61,059 nucleotides of DNA. Origin: Deltaproteobacteria bacterium RIFOXYD12_FULL_57_12 (GTDB lineage Bacteria; Desulfobacterota; Desulfobulbia; Desulfobulbales; BM004). A model generated the notes under the pieces. It saw nothing but the letters and a program-made list of their open reading frames with translations. It had not been told where the DNA came from and ran no database searches. The number at the start of each line of letters is the position of its first letter. Within the stretch, counting starts at the first letter, position 1. Below are positions 10,051 through 19,835 of the stretch, one piece after another. A program made the translations under genes and the position numbers. Where the stretch lies: positions 64,199 to 125,257 of the forward strand of contig MGTE01000042.1 in the NCBI GenBank assembly GCA_001799275.1. The letters are read 5' to 3'.

Positions 10051-10121
10051 AATGTCGAACAAGGAATGTCGAATTTCGAAGTTTTTTTACTTCTACGGTT
10101 CGAAATTCCTTGTTCGACATT
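10051..10121. repeat. Long inverted repeat between atpF and atpA
   Basis: A perfect 17-bp inverted repeat (AATGTCGAACAAGGAAT at 10051-10067 and its complement at 10105-10121), with inner arms TTTCGAA/TTCGAAA at 10074-10080 and 10099-10105, lies in the roughly 190-bp gap between the atpF stop and the atpA start. In RNA it would form a long stem within the operon transcript. The AT-rich, repeated GTCGAA/FDIRYSL-type composition resembles mobile intergenic repeats rather than a terminator (no U-tract). Confidence 0.8.
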
Positions 10122-10184
10122 CTGCGGTTCGTTTTTCGCAATGGCTAGTTACCTGAGTGGTTACCATTGGCTCTTGGCTACAGT

Positions 10185-10949
10185 TTATCTTTCCCTTTCA
10201 GCAAGCAGCCCGTCGACGCCATGTTTCAGCGATACCAGATAATCCGCGATGCTCCACGCCAGCTTGTGTCCATTCGTGGTCAGCTCGATGCCGGCGATCA
10301 GGTCTGGCGAGGTCTCGAAACGGATCGGCGTTTCCAGGTCCAGAGTTTCCCGGATCGCATCTTCAACCGCGGCACTTTGCGTTGAAGAGAGCTCAAAGGT
10401 GGTGCGAACGGTCACGGGGCTCACCGACGCCTTGAGTCCCGTGGTCAGCAGTGCCTTTTCCGCCGCGGCCAATTCGCTTAACCGGCGGACAAAGACGGCA
10501 ACCATGCGCTCTTCCAGATTCGCCCCGGCGAGATCCGTCAGCGTCTTGCGGGCGATGGCAAATACCTCCTGCCGGGTCCGGCGGCTGATCTCCTGCCATA
10601 AGTTATGCTCATCATTTCGAAGCGTTTCCTGCCGTTTGGCAAGCAAGGCCGCGGCGGCCTGGCGCGCTTCGTCGAGGAGTTTTTCTCGTTCGGCCTGTGC
10701 CTCGTCCGTTGCTTTGCTGAAGAGCGCCTTACGTTGTTGGTCAAACTCCTCGTTTTTGTGTTGAAATTCGTTGCGTTCCTGCAGGGCTTCGGCCTTTTTC
10801 GCGTCGGCGTCCGCCAGTTCCGTGGCGATGCGCTTTTCCCGCGCGTCGATGGCGTTGAGAATCGGTTTGTACAGGAAGCGTTTCAGCAACCAAACCAGAA
10901 TGAGAAAGTTGAGGGCCTGGGCTCCGACCGTGAACCAATCGATGAGCAT
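10185..10949 (-). CDS. atpF: N-ATPase long b subunit (b with delta-like C-terminus)
   Basis: Peripheral stalk subunit of 254 residues, much longer than a normal b (about 160). One N-terminal membrane span (ALNFLILVWLLKRFLYKPI) is followed by a long charged coiled coil (about residues 35-150) and a C-terminal part that resembles delta (SVSPVTVRTTFELSSTQ, IAGIELTTNGHKLAWSI). N-type ATPase operons lack a separate delta gene, and none is present here, so the stretched b presumably replaces it. It starts 4 bp after the atpE stop. Confidence 0.9.
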   Translation of the reverse strand: MLIDWFTVGAQALNFLILVWLLKRFLYKPILNAIDAREKRIATELADADAKKAEALQERNEFQHKNEEFDQQRKALFSKATDEAQAEREKLLDEARQAAAALLAKRQETLRNDEHNLWQEISRRTRQEVFAIARKTLTDLAGANLEERMVAVFVRRLSELAAAEKALLTTGLKASVSPVTVRTTFELSSTQSAAVEDAIRETLDLETPIRFETSPDLIAGIELTTNGHKLAWSIADYLVSLKHGVDGLLAERER

Positions 10950-10953
10950 GATT

Positions 10954-11235
10954 TTACTTCCCCGCCGCCTGGGCGATGACGTGGTTCCAGAACGGGTTGG
11001 CGAAGATGAGAATCATCGACACGACAAAGCAGTAGATGGCCGTGGACTCGATCATTGCCAGCCCCACGAACAGCGTCCGGGTGATGGTGGCGGAGGCATC
11101 GGGCTGCTGGGCCAGCGAACTCAGCGCCGTCGCCACTGCCTTCCCTTCCGCCAGCGCCGGCCCCATGGTGCCGAAACCGGTGGTGATGCCGGCGATAACA
11201 ATTGATGCCACCGCGATAACTGTCATGCTATCCAT
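10954..11235 (-). CDS. atpE: N-ATPase c subunit, two-carboxylate ion site
   Basis: Rotor-ring proteolipid of 93 residues: two membrane helices joined by the polar loop AQQPDA. The essential carboxylate is Glu63 in AMIESTAIY; a second carboxylate, Glu30, lies in the first helix (GPALAEGKAV). The Q at the Na+-ligand position of classical Na+ F-ATPases is proline here, while ESTAIY is retained. Two-carboxylate c subunits occur in N-ATPases, and one such ring has been reported as H+-specific, so the coupling ion cannot be settled from sequence. The ATG at 11235 has AAGGAG 6 bp upstream; an upstream in-frame codon at 11277 would begin inside the hairpin and is rejected. Confidence 0.94.
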   Translation of the reverse strand: MDSMTVIAVASIVIAGITTGFGTMGPALAEGKAVATALSSLAQQPDASATITRTLFVGLAMIESTAIYCFVVSMILIFANPFWNHVIAQAAGK

Positions 11236-11260
11236 AGGAACTCCTTTTGTTAGGTTGTTT

Positions 11261-11299
11261 AGTCTGTAGCGCCGCACGCCGCGCGCGGCGCTACAGACT
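11261..11299 (-). promoter_or_regulatory. Strong hairpin between atpB and atpE
   Basis: A perfect 15-bp inverted repeat (AGTCTGTAGCGCCGC at 11261-11275 and its complement at 11285-11299, 9-base loop) overlaps the atpB stop codon and ends about 25 bp before the atpE start. As no U-tract follows, it is more likely an RNA processing or stability element than a terminator. The c subunit must be made in large excess over a, so a stabilising hairpin at this point makes sense, but this is inference. Confidence 0.75.
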
Positions 11300-11993
11300 A
11301 TCCATCTGAGTCCGGCTCAGGCCTGGGCGTTTTAACGCGCGCTGCGGCCGCGATGTAAACCGCAGCCAGAATACTGAAGATGTAGGCCTGCACCATGCCG
11401 GTGAGCAGACCGAGCATCGCCATGACGATCGGAAAAAGGAAAGGGGTGATGGTGAGCAGGATGCCGATGATCATCGTCCCGCTCATCATGTTGCCGAACA
11501 GTCGTACCGCCAACGCCAGCGTCCGTGAGATTTCGCTGATGATATTAAACGGCAGCATGATGAAGGTCGGCTCCATATAGGACTTGAAGTAGCTGCCAAC
11601 GCCCTGCTCCTCGATGCCGAAGAGCGGCACGGCCACAAACACGCACAGGGCGAGGGCCGCCGTGGTCGAGAGCGAGCCGGTCGGCGGCTCGTAACCGGGA
11701 ATAACGGTGCTGAGGCTGGCGCTGGCGACAAACAGGAAGAGGGTGCCCAGAAAACCGAGATATTTCCGTGGCTGAGGCAAACCAACTTCTTCAATTTGCT
11801 TTTCGATGCCGGTGACGACAATTTCCAGCAGGTTCTGCCAGCGGGAACGGTTCAGGTCCCGGGAAAGTTTGTGCGTGATGCGTATTGAACCGGCAGTCAG
11901 CACCAGCATCAGTCCCCAGGTGAACACGACCGTGGCGTTCAGTTTAATAAAACCGTGTTGCCAGAAGATGATCTCGTCGGGACTAAGCCGCAT
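11298..11993 (-). CDS. atpB: N-ATPase a subunit
   Basis: Stator half-channel subunit of Fo, 231 residues with several membrane helices. The conserved arginine helix is visible as SRTLALAVRLFGNMMSG, and the last helix as GLLTGMVQAYIFSILAAVYI. The ATG at 11993 (MRLSPDEIIFW) has AGAGG about 7 bp upstream; the same frame is open for another 100 codons upstream but that stretch is the antisense-like reading of atpR and has no a-subunit character. It overlaps the end of atpR by 11 bp. Confidence 0.92.
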   Translation of the reverse strand: MRLSPDEIIFWQHGFIKLNATVVFTWGLMLVLTAGSIRITHKLSRDLNRSRWQNLLEIVVTGIEKQIEEVGLPQPRKYLGFLGTLFLFVASASLSTVIPGYEPPTGSLSTTAALALCVFVAVPLFGIEEQGVGSYFKSYMEPTFIMLPFNIISEISRTLALAVRLFGNMMSGTMIIGILLTITPFLFPIVMAMLGLLTGMVQAYIFSILAAVYIAAAARVKTPRPEPDSDG

Positions 11994-12297
11994 GGCCGAC
12001 CTCTTTCGCTTGCGGGTTCCGGTGTTCGGCCGGCGGGCCGAAAAGTCGGGTGACGATCTGGCGGGCCATGGCAAATCCAAGCAGGCATAGCAGCAACCGC
12101 TGCCAATGTCCATTGGCGATAACATAAAATCCGGCCAGGGCAAGAATCGTTCGCAACAGCAGACTGCCGAAGAACCAGCGGGCCGGCTGCTGTGACGACA
12201 GGCCCTTCCGGACTGTCCACCAGAGGCCGCCGAAGAACATTGCACCGAGCAGTCCTCCCGCCAACCATGCCAGCACCAGGGGTATTGTTTCATGCAT
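11983..12297 (-). CDS. atpR: N-ATPase accessory subunit AtpR
   Basis: Small membrane protein of 104 residues with three hydrophobic segments (IPLVLAWLAGGLLGAMFFGG; FGSLLLRTILALAGFYVI; RLLLCLLGFAMARQIV). AtpR is a hallmark of N-type ATPase operons, encoded between atpQ and atpB as here; a role with AtpQ in c-ring assembly or ion supply has been proposed. The ATG at 12297 is preceded by AGGAGG and overlaps the atpQ stop region by 8 bp, while a longer frame to 12453 is only a shadow of atpQ. Confidence 0.87.
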   Translation of the reverse strand: MHETIPLVLAWLAGGLLGAMFFGGLWWTVRKGLSSQQPARWFFGSLLLRTILALAGFYVIANGHWQRLLLCLLGFAMARQIVTRLFGPPAEHRNPQAKEVGHAA

Positions 12298-12614
12298 CGT
12301 TATCCTCCTGTTCATCGCGCATTGCCTTGTCTTCCTTATCCACCCAGTGCCAGGCATTGAAACAGCCGATGGCGAGCCCGGCCACCAGAAGCGCCAGGGT
12401 CCAGGAGTGGTTGCCCGGATGGTGCTTGTCCAGCCAGAGGCCAAGTGCCGCACCGAGCAGCGTCGGAATCGCCACCGACCAGCCGATAAGCCCCATCATG
12501 CCGAGGCCGAACCAGACACCCGCCGAGGAATTGCGCCGCGCCTTGAGTTTGCGCGCCGCCTTGGCACCTACCTGGTGGCCGAACGTGGTCCGGCCTTTCG
12601 TGGTTTTTGGCGTT

Positions 12615-12622
<8 letters not shown>
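12290..12622 (-). CDS. atpQ: N-ATPase accessory subunit AtpQ (AtpI/AtpZ-like)
   Basis: A 110-residue protein with a basic N-terminus (KAARKLKARRN) and two membrane helices (FGLGMMGLIGWSVAIPTLLG; WTLALLVAGLAIGCFNAWHW), of the F0F1-ATPase accessory AtpI/AtpZ type. Position directly after atpC and before atpR matches the N-ATPase order D-C-Q-R-B-E-F-A-G. It overlaps atpC by 8 bp and atpR by 8 bp. Confidence 0.88.
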
Positions 12623-14466
<1,844 letters not shown>

Positions 14467-14485
14467 TCATCCACCGCTACCAGAA

Positions 14486-14833
14486 TTATGATTTCAGATC
14501 CTTTTTCAGCCGGTCGAATTCGTCTTTGTTGATTTCGCCTTCGGAGTCGGTTTTTGATTTCTCGTAAAAAATTATTGCACCTGGTTCCTCAAGAAGGCTC
14601 ATCGCCCCCCGCAGCACCTTGAACCCATCGGACTTGCAATGGATTTCAAAGTCCTTTCGGGTCTCCCATTCTTCAAGCAGGCAGAGGATATTGTCATCCC
14701 CTGTGCCCTGAAAGAAATCACAACGCCCGCAGCCCGTTTCCGTCCTGATGGGGCCGAGCAGCGAGGTAATCGTCTGGGACAGTTCCTTCCTTTTCATGGA
14801 CGGAACCTTCATATGCATAATGACCAGGATCAT
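14486..14833 (-). CDS. ABM-fold monooxygenase-like protein (YgiN type)
   Basis: Small cytoplasmic ferredoxin-like-fold protein (115 residues) of the antibiotic-biosynthesis-monooxygenase superfamily. Typical elements are the first strand MILVIMHMKVPSMKRKEL, the TSLLGPIRTETGCGRCDFF segment, CLLEEWETRKDFEIHCKS and a C-terminal helix extension rich in lysine. Cys residues at CGRC are unusual. It is the first gene downstream of a sigma-54 promoter whose predicted start (about 14836) leaves only 3 bases before this ATG; translation could be leaderless or begin at 14812 or 14797 (the last has GAAGG upstream). Substrate unknown. Confidence 0.75.
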   Translation of the reverse strand: MILVIMHMKVPSMKRKELSQTITSLLGPIRTETGCGRCDFFQGTGDDNILCLLEEWETRKDFEIHCKSDGFKVLRGAMSLLEEPGAIIFYEKSKTDSEGEINKDEFDRLKKDLKS

Positions 14834-14846
14834 AGGAAGAAAGCGA

Positions 14847-14862
14847 AGCAAGTGGTGTGCCG
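14847..14862 (-). promoter_or_regulatory. Sigma-54 promoter upstream of the ABM/N-ATPase run
   Basis: Read on the minus strand, CGGCACACCACTTGCT matches the -24/-12 consensus TGGCAC-N5-TTGCW with the invariant GG (14861-14860) and GC (14849-14848) at the correct 10-bp spacing; only the first T differs in the core. The predicted start point is about 14836. A 35-bp dyad lies 100-135 bp upstream, where enhancer-binding proteins act. Confidence 0.8.
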
Positions 14863-14962
14863 AAAACCAAAAAAAGACAAAAACTTGTTGGATAATAGAC
14901 TGTTAATAAAGTATGGAGTGAAGCGGTGAGAGTAGAAAGGAAGGCTGACAGGAGCTATCAGG

Positions 14963-14997
14963 CCTCAATATGTGGTGGACCCTCATGATATTGAGGG
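14963..14997. promoter_or_regulatory. Upstream activator dyad, copy 1
   Basis: A 35-bp sequence with arms CCTCAATAT and ATATTGAGG around a conserved core GGTGGACCCTCA. It is 30/35 identical to the copy at 19779-19813, and its left edge lies 103 bp from the promoter GG, against 104 bp for the other copy. It sits about 18 bp after the CheB-CheR stop, but no U-tract follows, so an operator is a better reading than a terminator. Confidence 0.75.
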
Positions 14998-15014
14998 ATG
15001 GGTGTTTTGAAAAA

Positions 15015-17729
15015 TTATTCTGCTTTCCGGCGGGCGGCATTCCTGGGCGCCGGGCGCCGTTTTCGTGCTCGATGTTCAAGGGCCGCATTCAATGTATTGA
15101 TTGCCGCCTCGGTTTTCTTGAGCGCGGTAATATCGTCAAAGGTGATCACCACCCCGTCGATCACATTGTTCACCGTGCGATAGGGCCGAATCCGCATTCG
15201 GTAGAAGGCGCCGTCCTTACTCCGCACCTCCTTTTCCTTTGTTCCAAGGTTCTGCAGCACGTCGAACGCATCCTCCGTCAGGTCCGTGTCAATCAAGGCG
15301 GTCGCAAAATGTTTGATGGGGCGGCCCGAATCGGTGGCTGACAAGGGGATGATCTCCACGGCTTTTGGCGTGAACCTTCTGACGCATAGTTCGAGATTGA
15401 GGAAAATAGTGGCGATCTGGGTACTGTCCAGCAGATTTTTCATGTCATCATTGGTCGTGGACCACTCGTCGATGCGGCTCTGCAACTCAGCATTGACCGT
15501 GGCGGCTTCCTCGTTCAGGGATTGCAGTTCCTCCTTGGAGGTTTCCAACTCTTCATTGGTGCTCTGCAACTCCTCGTTGGCGGATTGCAACTCTTCGTTG
15601 GAGGTTTCCAGCTCTTCGATGGTGAGTTGCAGACTTTCCCTGGAGCGCCGCAACTCCTGTTCGAGCCTCTCGACGTCGGTGTTCTTTGGCCGCGCCATTG
15701 TCTTTTTTGTGGCCTTGTTCCTGCTGGCGGGCGGCTCGTTTTCCTTAAAAATGACCATCATCAGGCCGCGCAAGGCTCTGGGCTCCAGAATCGGTTTCAC
15801 GGTCAAATCAATGGAGATATGGCTGTCGTTGTGCTCGATGGCTACCCTTTTACGAACACATTCCTGCTGGTTGGTCACGACTTCGCGGATTGCGGCTGCC
15901 AGGTCCATCTTGAGTCCCGGCCGCGCCATCTCCAGGATATTGACGCTGACTTTTCCGCTGGCCGGTTCCAGGTACCTGCCGGTGCGGCCATGCAGATAGA
16001 TGATGTTGTTCGTCTCGTCGATAACAACACAGGGAGGGGCGTCGACCTGTCTGAGAATCGATTCAACCAACTGGAAGGCGCTCAGCTCTTCCGCCCTTCT
16101 GATCGATTCGGGCTGAACCGGTCGCGCGTGCGCCGCCATTGCGGGAGCCGGGGGAAATTTTACCCCAGGCTGGGCGGCAGTCGGCCCGATGTTACGCCGG
16201 TAAATTTTCCATTTCTTGTCCAGCCTGACAAAGAGTTCATGGCCCTGGCCGATGGACTCCGAGGAGCCGAGAAAAAGAATGCCATCCGGCTTCAGACTAT
16301 AGTGGAAAACAGGTATGAGCCTCTTCTGCAATTCCGGGCCGAGGTAAATCATGAGATTACGGCAGCTGAGCAGGTCGAGCTTGGTAAACGGCGGGTCCCT
16401 GATAACACTCTGTACGGCAAAAACCAGCATTTCGCGGATCGATTTGTTAACCCGGTACTGATTATCCTCCTTGGAGAACCAGCGTTTCAGGCGTGCCGCG
16501 CTTACATCCCCGGCGATGCTGGCCGGAAAGATTCCGGTTCGAGCCGCATTGACGGCATTCTCGTCAATATCGGTGCTGAATATCTGAACGTTGATGTTGC
16601 GATTCAGATCCTCCATGACCTCCTGGAGGAGGATGGCAATGGAATAGGCCTCCTCGCCGCTGCTGCAGCCGGCAACCCAGACGCGCATGGTATAGCCGTC
16701 CGCCTTACCTGCCAGCAGTTCGGGCATGATTTTTTCTCGGAGTACCTCAAAAGCCTTGGCGTCGCGGAAAAAATTGGTCACCCCGATCAGCAGTTCCTGG
16801 AAGAGGATGTCGAGTTCAACCTCGCTTTTCTGGAGATAGAGGACATAATCCTCTACCGTATCGATCTGATGGACGTGCATTCTCCTTTCGATGCGCCGCA
16901 GGATCGTGTTTTTTTTGTAGAGGGAAAAATCGTGCCCGGTACGGGTACGCAGGAGGATACAGATTTTCTGCAGATTGTCGGGCATTCTCCCGTCATCGGC
17001 CAGCACCGTTGCCGTGGTTGGCTGGACCACGTGTCGGAGGTATTTGATCAGTTGTCCCGGCATTTCGGCGGGCGGCAGGATATAATCGGCAACTCCCGTG
17101 GCAATGGCGTTTCTCGGCATGCCGTCATACTTGGCGGATTGCTCGTCCTGTACCATCACCATGCCGGCCTCGCCCTTGATAGCTTTGACCCCCAGGGTGC
17201 CGTCGCTGCCGGTGCCGGAGAGAATGATAGCCACCGCATTTGGTCCCTGGTCCCGGGCCAGGGACCGGAGAAAGCGGTCAATCGGCAGATTGGCGCCGCG
17301 GGGCCGGCGCAACTCCATGAGCTGCAAGGTGCTGTTCAGGAGGGCGAGATCCTGATTGGGCGGGACGACATACACCGTGTTCGGTTCCAGCCGCATGCCG
17401 TCCTTGATCTGCAGGACCTGCATCCTGGTGCGCTTCTGGATCAGTTCGGGCATGATACTGATATGGGTTGGATCGAGATGAGGGACCAGAATAAAGGCAA
17501 GGCCCGCGTCAGCCGGCATGGCGGTAAAAAATGCCTCAAAGGCCTCCAGGCCGCCGGCCGAGGCGCCTATGCCGATAATCGGCAGTGTCGTCCGGGGCCG
17601 GGAGGTGCCTTCGGCATCGGGCGGCAGGGCCTTGGCTCCGGCTGTATCTTTCCGGGGCGCCGCCTTCCTTGTCCCGGCAGCCGTCCCGGAGGTATCGGTC
17701 TTGATTTTTTTCTCTTTTCTGGTGGTCAT
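15015..17729 (-). CDS. CheB-CheR-PAS fusion signalling protein
   Basis: A 904-residue cytoplasmic protein. Domains: CheB-type methylesterase (about 48-230; catalytic Ser57 in GIGASAGGLEA, His84 in PHLDP, Asp176 in SGTGSDGT), CheR-type methyltransferase (about 245-500; SAM segment VWVAGCSSGEEAYSIAI, FRD and CRNLMIYL motifs), a PAS-like linker, a heptad-rich coiled coil (repeated EELQS/NEEL, about 680-750), and a C-terminal PAS domain ending VVITFDDITALKKTE. It lacks the C-terminal kinase of longer relatives. Its start overlaps the PAS histidine kinase stop by 4 bp, so both are likely partners expressed from the sigma-54 promoter at 19662-19677. There are no chemoreceptors nearby, so a non-chemotaxis role is likely. 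Confidence 0.92.
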   Translation of the reverse strand: MTTRKEKKIKTDTSGTAAGTRKAAPRKDTAGAKALPPDAEGTSRPRTTLPIIGIGASAGGLEAFEAFFTAMPADAGLAFILVPHLDPTHISIMPELIQKRTRMQVLQIKDGMRLEPNTVYVVPPNQDLALLNSTLQLMELRRPRGANLPIDRFLRSLARDQGPNAVAIILSGTGSDGTLGVKAIKGEAGMVMVQDEQSAKYDGMPRNAIATGVADYILPPAEMPGQLIKYLRHVVQPTTATVLADDGRMPDNLQKICILLRTRTGHDFSLYKKNTILRRIERRMHVHQIDTVEDYVLYLQKSEVELDILFQELLIGVTNFFRDAKAFEVLREKIMPELLAGKADGYTMRVWVAGCSSGEEAYSIAILLQEVMEDLNRNINVQIFSTDIDENAVNAARTGIFPASIAGDVSAARLKRWFSKEDNQYRVNKSIREMLVFAVQSVIRDPPFTKLDLLSCRNLMIYLGPELQKRLIPVFHYSLKPDGILFLGSSESIGQGHELFVRLDKKWKIYRRNIGPTAAQPGVKFPPAPAMAAHARPVQPESIRRAEELSAFQLVESILRQVDAPPCVVIDETNNIIYLHGRTGRYLEPASGKVSVNILEMARPGLKMDLAAAIREVVTNQQECVRKRVAIEHNDSHISIDLTVKPILEPRALRGLMMVIFKENEPPASRNKATKKTMARPKNTDVERLEQELRRSRESLQLTIEELETSNEELQSANEELQSTNEELETSKEELQSLNEEAATVNAELQSRIDEWSTTNDDMKNLLDSTQIATIFLNLELCVRRFTPKAVEIIPLSATDSGRPIKHFATALIDTDLTEDAFDVLQNLGTKEKEVRSKDGAFYRMRIRPYRTVNNVIDGVVITFDDITALKKTEAAINTLNAALEHRARKRRPAPRNAARRKAE

Positions 17730-19432
17730 GGTTCAACTCCGGCAACTATTTTCCCAAGGGACTTTTTAAAATCTTTCTCTCGATACGGCTTCTGGAGTGC
17801 ATCAAGAAAACCATGCTCACGGTACTGCAACATAACCGGATCATTTGCATAGCCGCTGGCCACAATGGCTCTCACCCCCGGGTCGAGTTTCTTCAGACGC
17901 TTGATGGTTTCCGCACCCCCCAGACCTCCCTTGATGGTTAGATCAAGAATAACAGCTCCAAACGGCAAACCTGCTTGTTGGGCCTGCTTAAATTTTTGTA
18001 TGGCTTCTTCTCCGTCGCCTGCCGTCTCGACTTCATAGCCCGCTCCTTCGAGCATACGGCCGGCCAGTTCTCTGAGCATCCGCTCATCGTCCATGACCAG
18101 GATTTTTGTATTGGCAAGAAGGGACAGCCGAGGCTTCTCGTCATGCGTAACCACCGGCTTATCACTTGCCGGCAGACAGATTGTAAGCGTCGTGCCGCTG
18201 TCCGGCCGGGAGGCGACATCAATGGACCCGCCATGTTTCTTGATTATGGAATGGGCAATCGTCAGGCCCAGGCCCAGGCCTTTTTTCGGCCCCGGCTGTT
18301 TTGTTGAAAAATATGGATCAAATACCCGGGTAAGAATATCTTCCGGTATGCTTCCCCCTTGGTCGGTGATTGAAACCCTAATATACCTCGCATCCCGGCC
18401 GGCCGGAATTTTCCGGATTTTTCCAGAAACCGGCTCGACATTTTCAGCGCCAATCCGCACCACGCCTCCTTGCGGCATGGCCTCCTTGGCGTTGGTGAGC
18501 ACATTGCCGACAGCCAGGATCATCTGCCCGGCATCAACCTCGACAGGCCACAAACCGGCCGGCAGAGAATATTCCGGCTTCACATTGGAGCCGGCAAGAG
18601 AGAGACTCGCCGCGTCGGCAAGTAATGCCTCCAGGGAGGAGATTTTTTTTACTGGTCCGCCGCCTGATGAGAAGGTCAGAAACTTTTTTGCCAGGTCCGC
18701 GGCACTGAGACACGCATCTTTCGCAATCCGCAGTCTTTCGGAAACAGACAGGCCGGACGACATATCTTTCTCGGCCAGCTCAATATTCCCCATGATCACC
18801 GCGAGAAGGTTGTTGAAGTCATGGGCAATGCCGCCGGCCAACTGAGCCGTTGCTTCAAGCTTTTCAACATTGAGGATTTCAGCTTCCAGCCGCTTTGTTT
18901 CCGTGATGTCCTGCAGGGCTATACGTACGCGGATACCGTTGGTATCATTTTGTGCCATGGGAACACATTCCAGCCTGGCCCAGAACCAATTGCCATCCTT
19001 TCTCCGAATCCGCAGTTCGCACACCTTCCGGCTCTTCAGATCAATAAGTTCTCTGAAGTGTTTGTAGCAGATGTCCTGATCCTCAGGGACTATGAAGTTT
19101 GAGAAGGGTTGGTCGAAGAGCGTATTCCTTGCCGCGCCCAGCAGGTCGGCCAGGGTCAGATTGACTTCCACGATCAGATTCGTATCACTTACCGTGAGAT
19201 AGCCGACCGGCGCAAAATCATAGAGATCGACATACCGGTCGCGGGTGTCCACGAGTTCTTGCTGAACTTGGCGAAGTTCCTCGTTCTGCACTTCCAGTTC
19301 GATCTGGTGGGTACGGAGTTCATGAACCACCCGCCGGAGTTCCGTGTCGGAATCCTTTCTCGATGAGGATATCTCGGAGTCAATCCTCTCTTCCGCTTTC
19401 TTGCGTAAGTCATCAAGCTGCCGTTTGTCCAT
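17726..19432 (-). CDS. PAS histidine kinase with C-terminal receiver
   Basis: A 568-residue soluble hybrid kinase. An N-terminal coiled coil (ELEVQNEELRQVQQELVDTRD) precedes one PAS domain (about 65-185), then the phospho-acceptor box LAGGIAHDFNNLLAV, a HATPase domain (N box NVLTNAKEAMP, G boxes GLGLGLTIAHS) and a receiver (about 450-565) with acceptor Asp in VILDLTIKGG. No membrane segments, so it senses an internal cue. About 220 bp upstream lies a sigma-54 promoter. It is co-transcribed with the CheB-CheR protein (4-bp overlap). Confidence 0.92.
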   Translation of the reverse strand: MDKRQLDDLRKKAEERIDSEISSSRKDSDTELRRVVHELRTHQIELEVQNEELRQVQQELVDTRDRYVDLYDFAPVGYLTVSDTNLIVEVNLTLADLLGAARNTLFDQPFSNFIVPEDQDICYKHFRELIDLKSRKVCELRIRRKDGNWFWARLECVPMAQNDTNGIRVRIALQDITETKRLEAEILNVEKLEATAQLAGGIAHDFNNLLAVIMGNIELAEKDMSSGLSVSERLRIAKDACLSAADLAKKFLTFSSGGGPVKKISSLEALLADAASLSLAGSNVKPEYSLPAGLWPVEVDAGQMILAVGNVLTNAKEAMPQGGVVRIGAENVEPVSGKIRKIPAGRDARYIRVSITDQGGSIPEDILTRVFDPYFSTKQPGPKKGLGLGLTIAHSIIKKHGGSIDVASRPDSGTTLTICLPASDKPVVTHDEKPRLSLLANTKILVMDDERMLRELAGRMLEGAGYEVETAGDGEEAIQKFKQAQQAGLPFGAVILDLTIKGGLGGAETIKRLKKLDPGVRAIVASGYANDPVMLQYREHGFLDALQKPYREKDFKKSLGKIVAGVEP

Positions 19433-19661
19433 AATTTCCAGCCTACACTTTTATTTCATAAGAATACATATGGCTTTCGACAAAAGAGCATGCTGGCCGG
19501 AACGGGTTCGATGAACGAATCCATGTGGCTATACGGCATGCTGTTCCCGGAACGCACTCCTGCCCGCATCCCTGATCAATTTAGTACCTTAGAAATAATA
19601 TTCTGCGCGTTTTTGGCAGAAAATTATTTCGTGAAGGTACTTATCCCGTTTATCGGGGTTA

Positions 19662-19677
19662 GGCAAAAGGCATGCCA
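19662..19677 (-). promoter_or_regulatory. Sigma-54 promoter upstream of the PAS kinase operon
   Basis: On the minus strand, TGGCATGCCTTTTGCC has invariant GG (19676-19675) and GC (19664-19663) with the required 10-bp spacing and one mismatch in the -24 box. The predicted start is about 19651, giving a leader of about 220 bases before the ATG at 19432. The remaining 19433-19835 stretch holds only this promoter and the upstream dyad. Confidence 0.8.
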
Positions 19678-19778
19678 ACGAATATAAAAACGGGCCGGAA
19701 TTTTGATGAAGCCTTTAAAAGCACTGCAATGAGAGAAAGCGGAGAAATCAGGAAAGGGGGATGAGGGAAGCGGTTTAA

Positions 19779-19813
19779 CCTCAACATACGGTGGACCCTC
19801 ACAATATTGAGGG
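19779..19813. promoter_or_regulatory. Upstream activator dyad, copy 2
   Basis: 35-bp partner of the site at 14963-14997: arms CCTCAACAT/ATATTGAGG and the same core GGTGGACCCTCA. It lies 104 bp upstream of the promoter GG and about 23 bp downstream of the enhancer-binding protein gene, the obvious candidate for the protein that binds it. Confidence 0.75.
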
Positions 19814-19835
19814 CAGAAGAAAGGGCAACCGGGGA

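Noticed and set aside
9994-10062. N-terminal extension of the atpA frame
   Set aside because: It would translate part of a repeat-rich gap with no similarity to alpha subunits.
14963-14997. The 35-bp dyad considered as an intrinsic terminator of the CheB-CheR gene
   Set aside because: No U-tract follows on either strand, and the second copy keeps both sequence and distance to a sigma-54 promoter, which a terminator would not.
15522-17852. A long plus-strand open frame opposite the CheB-CheR gene
   Set aside because: It is the antisense shadow of a well-supported gene, has no family features, and arises from GC-rich codon use.
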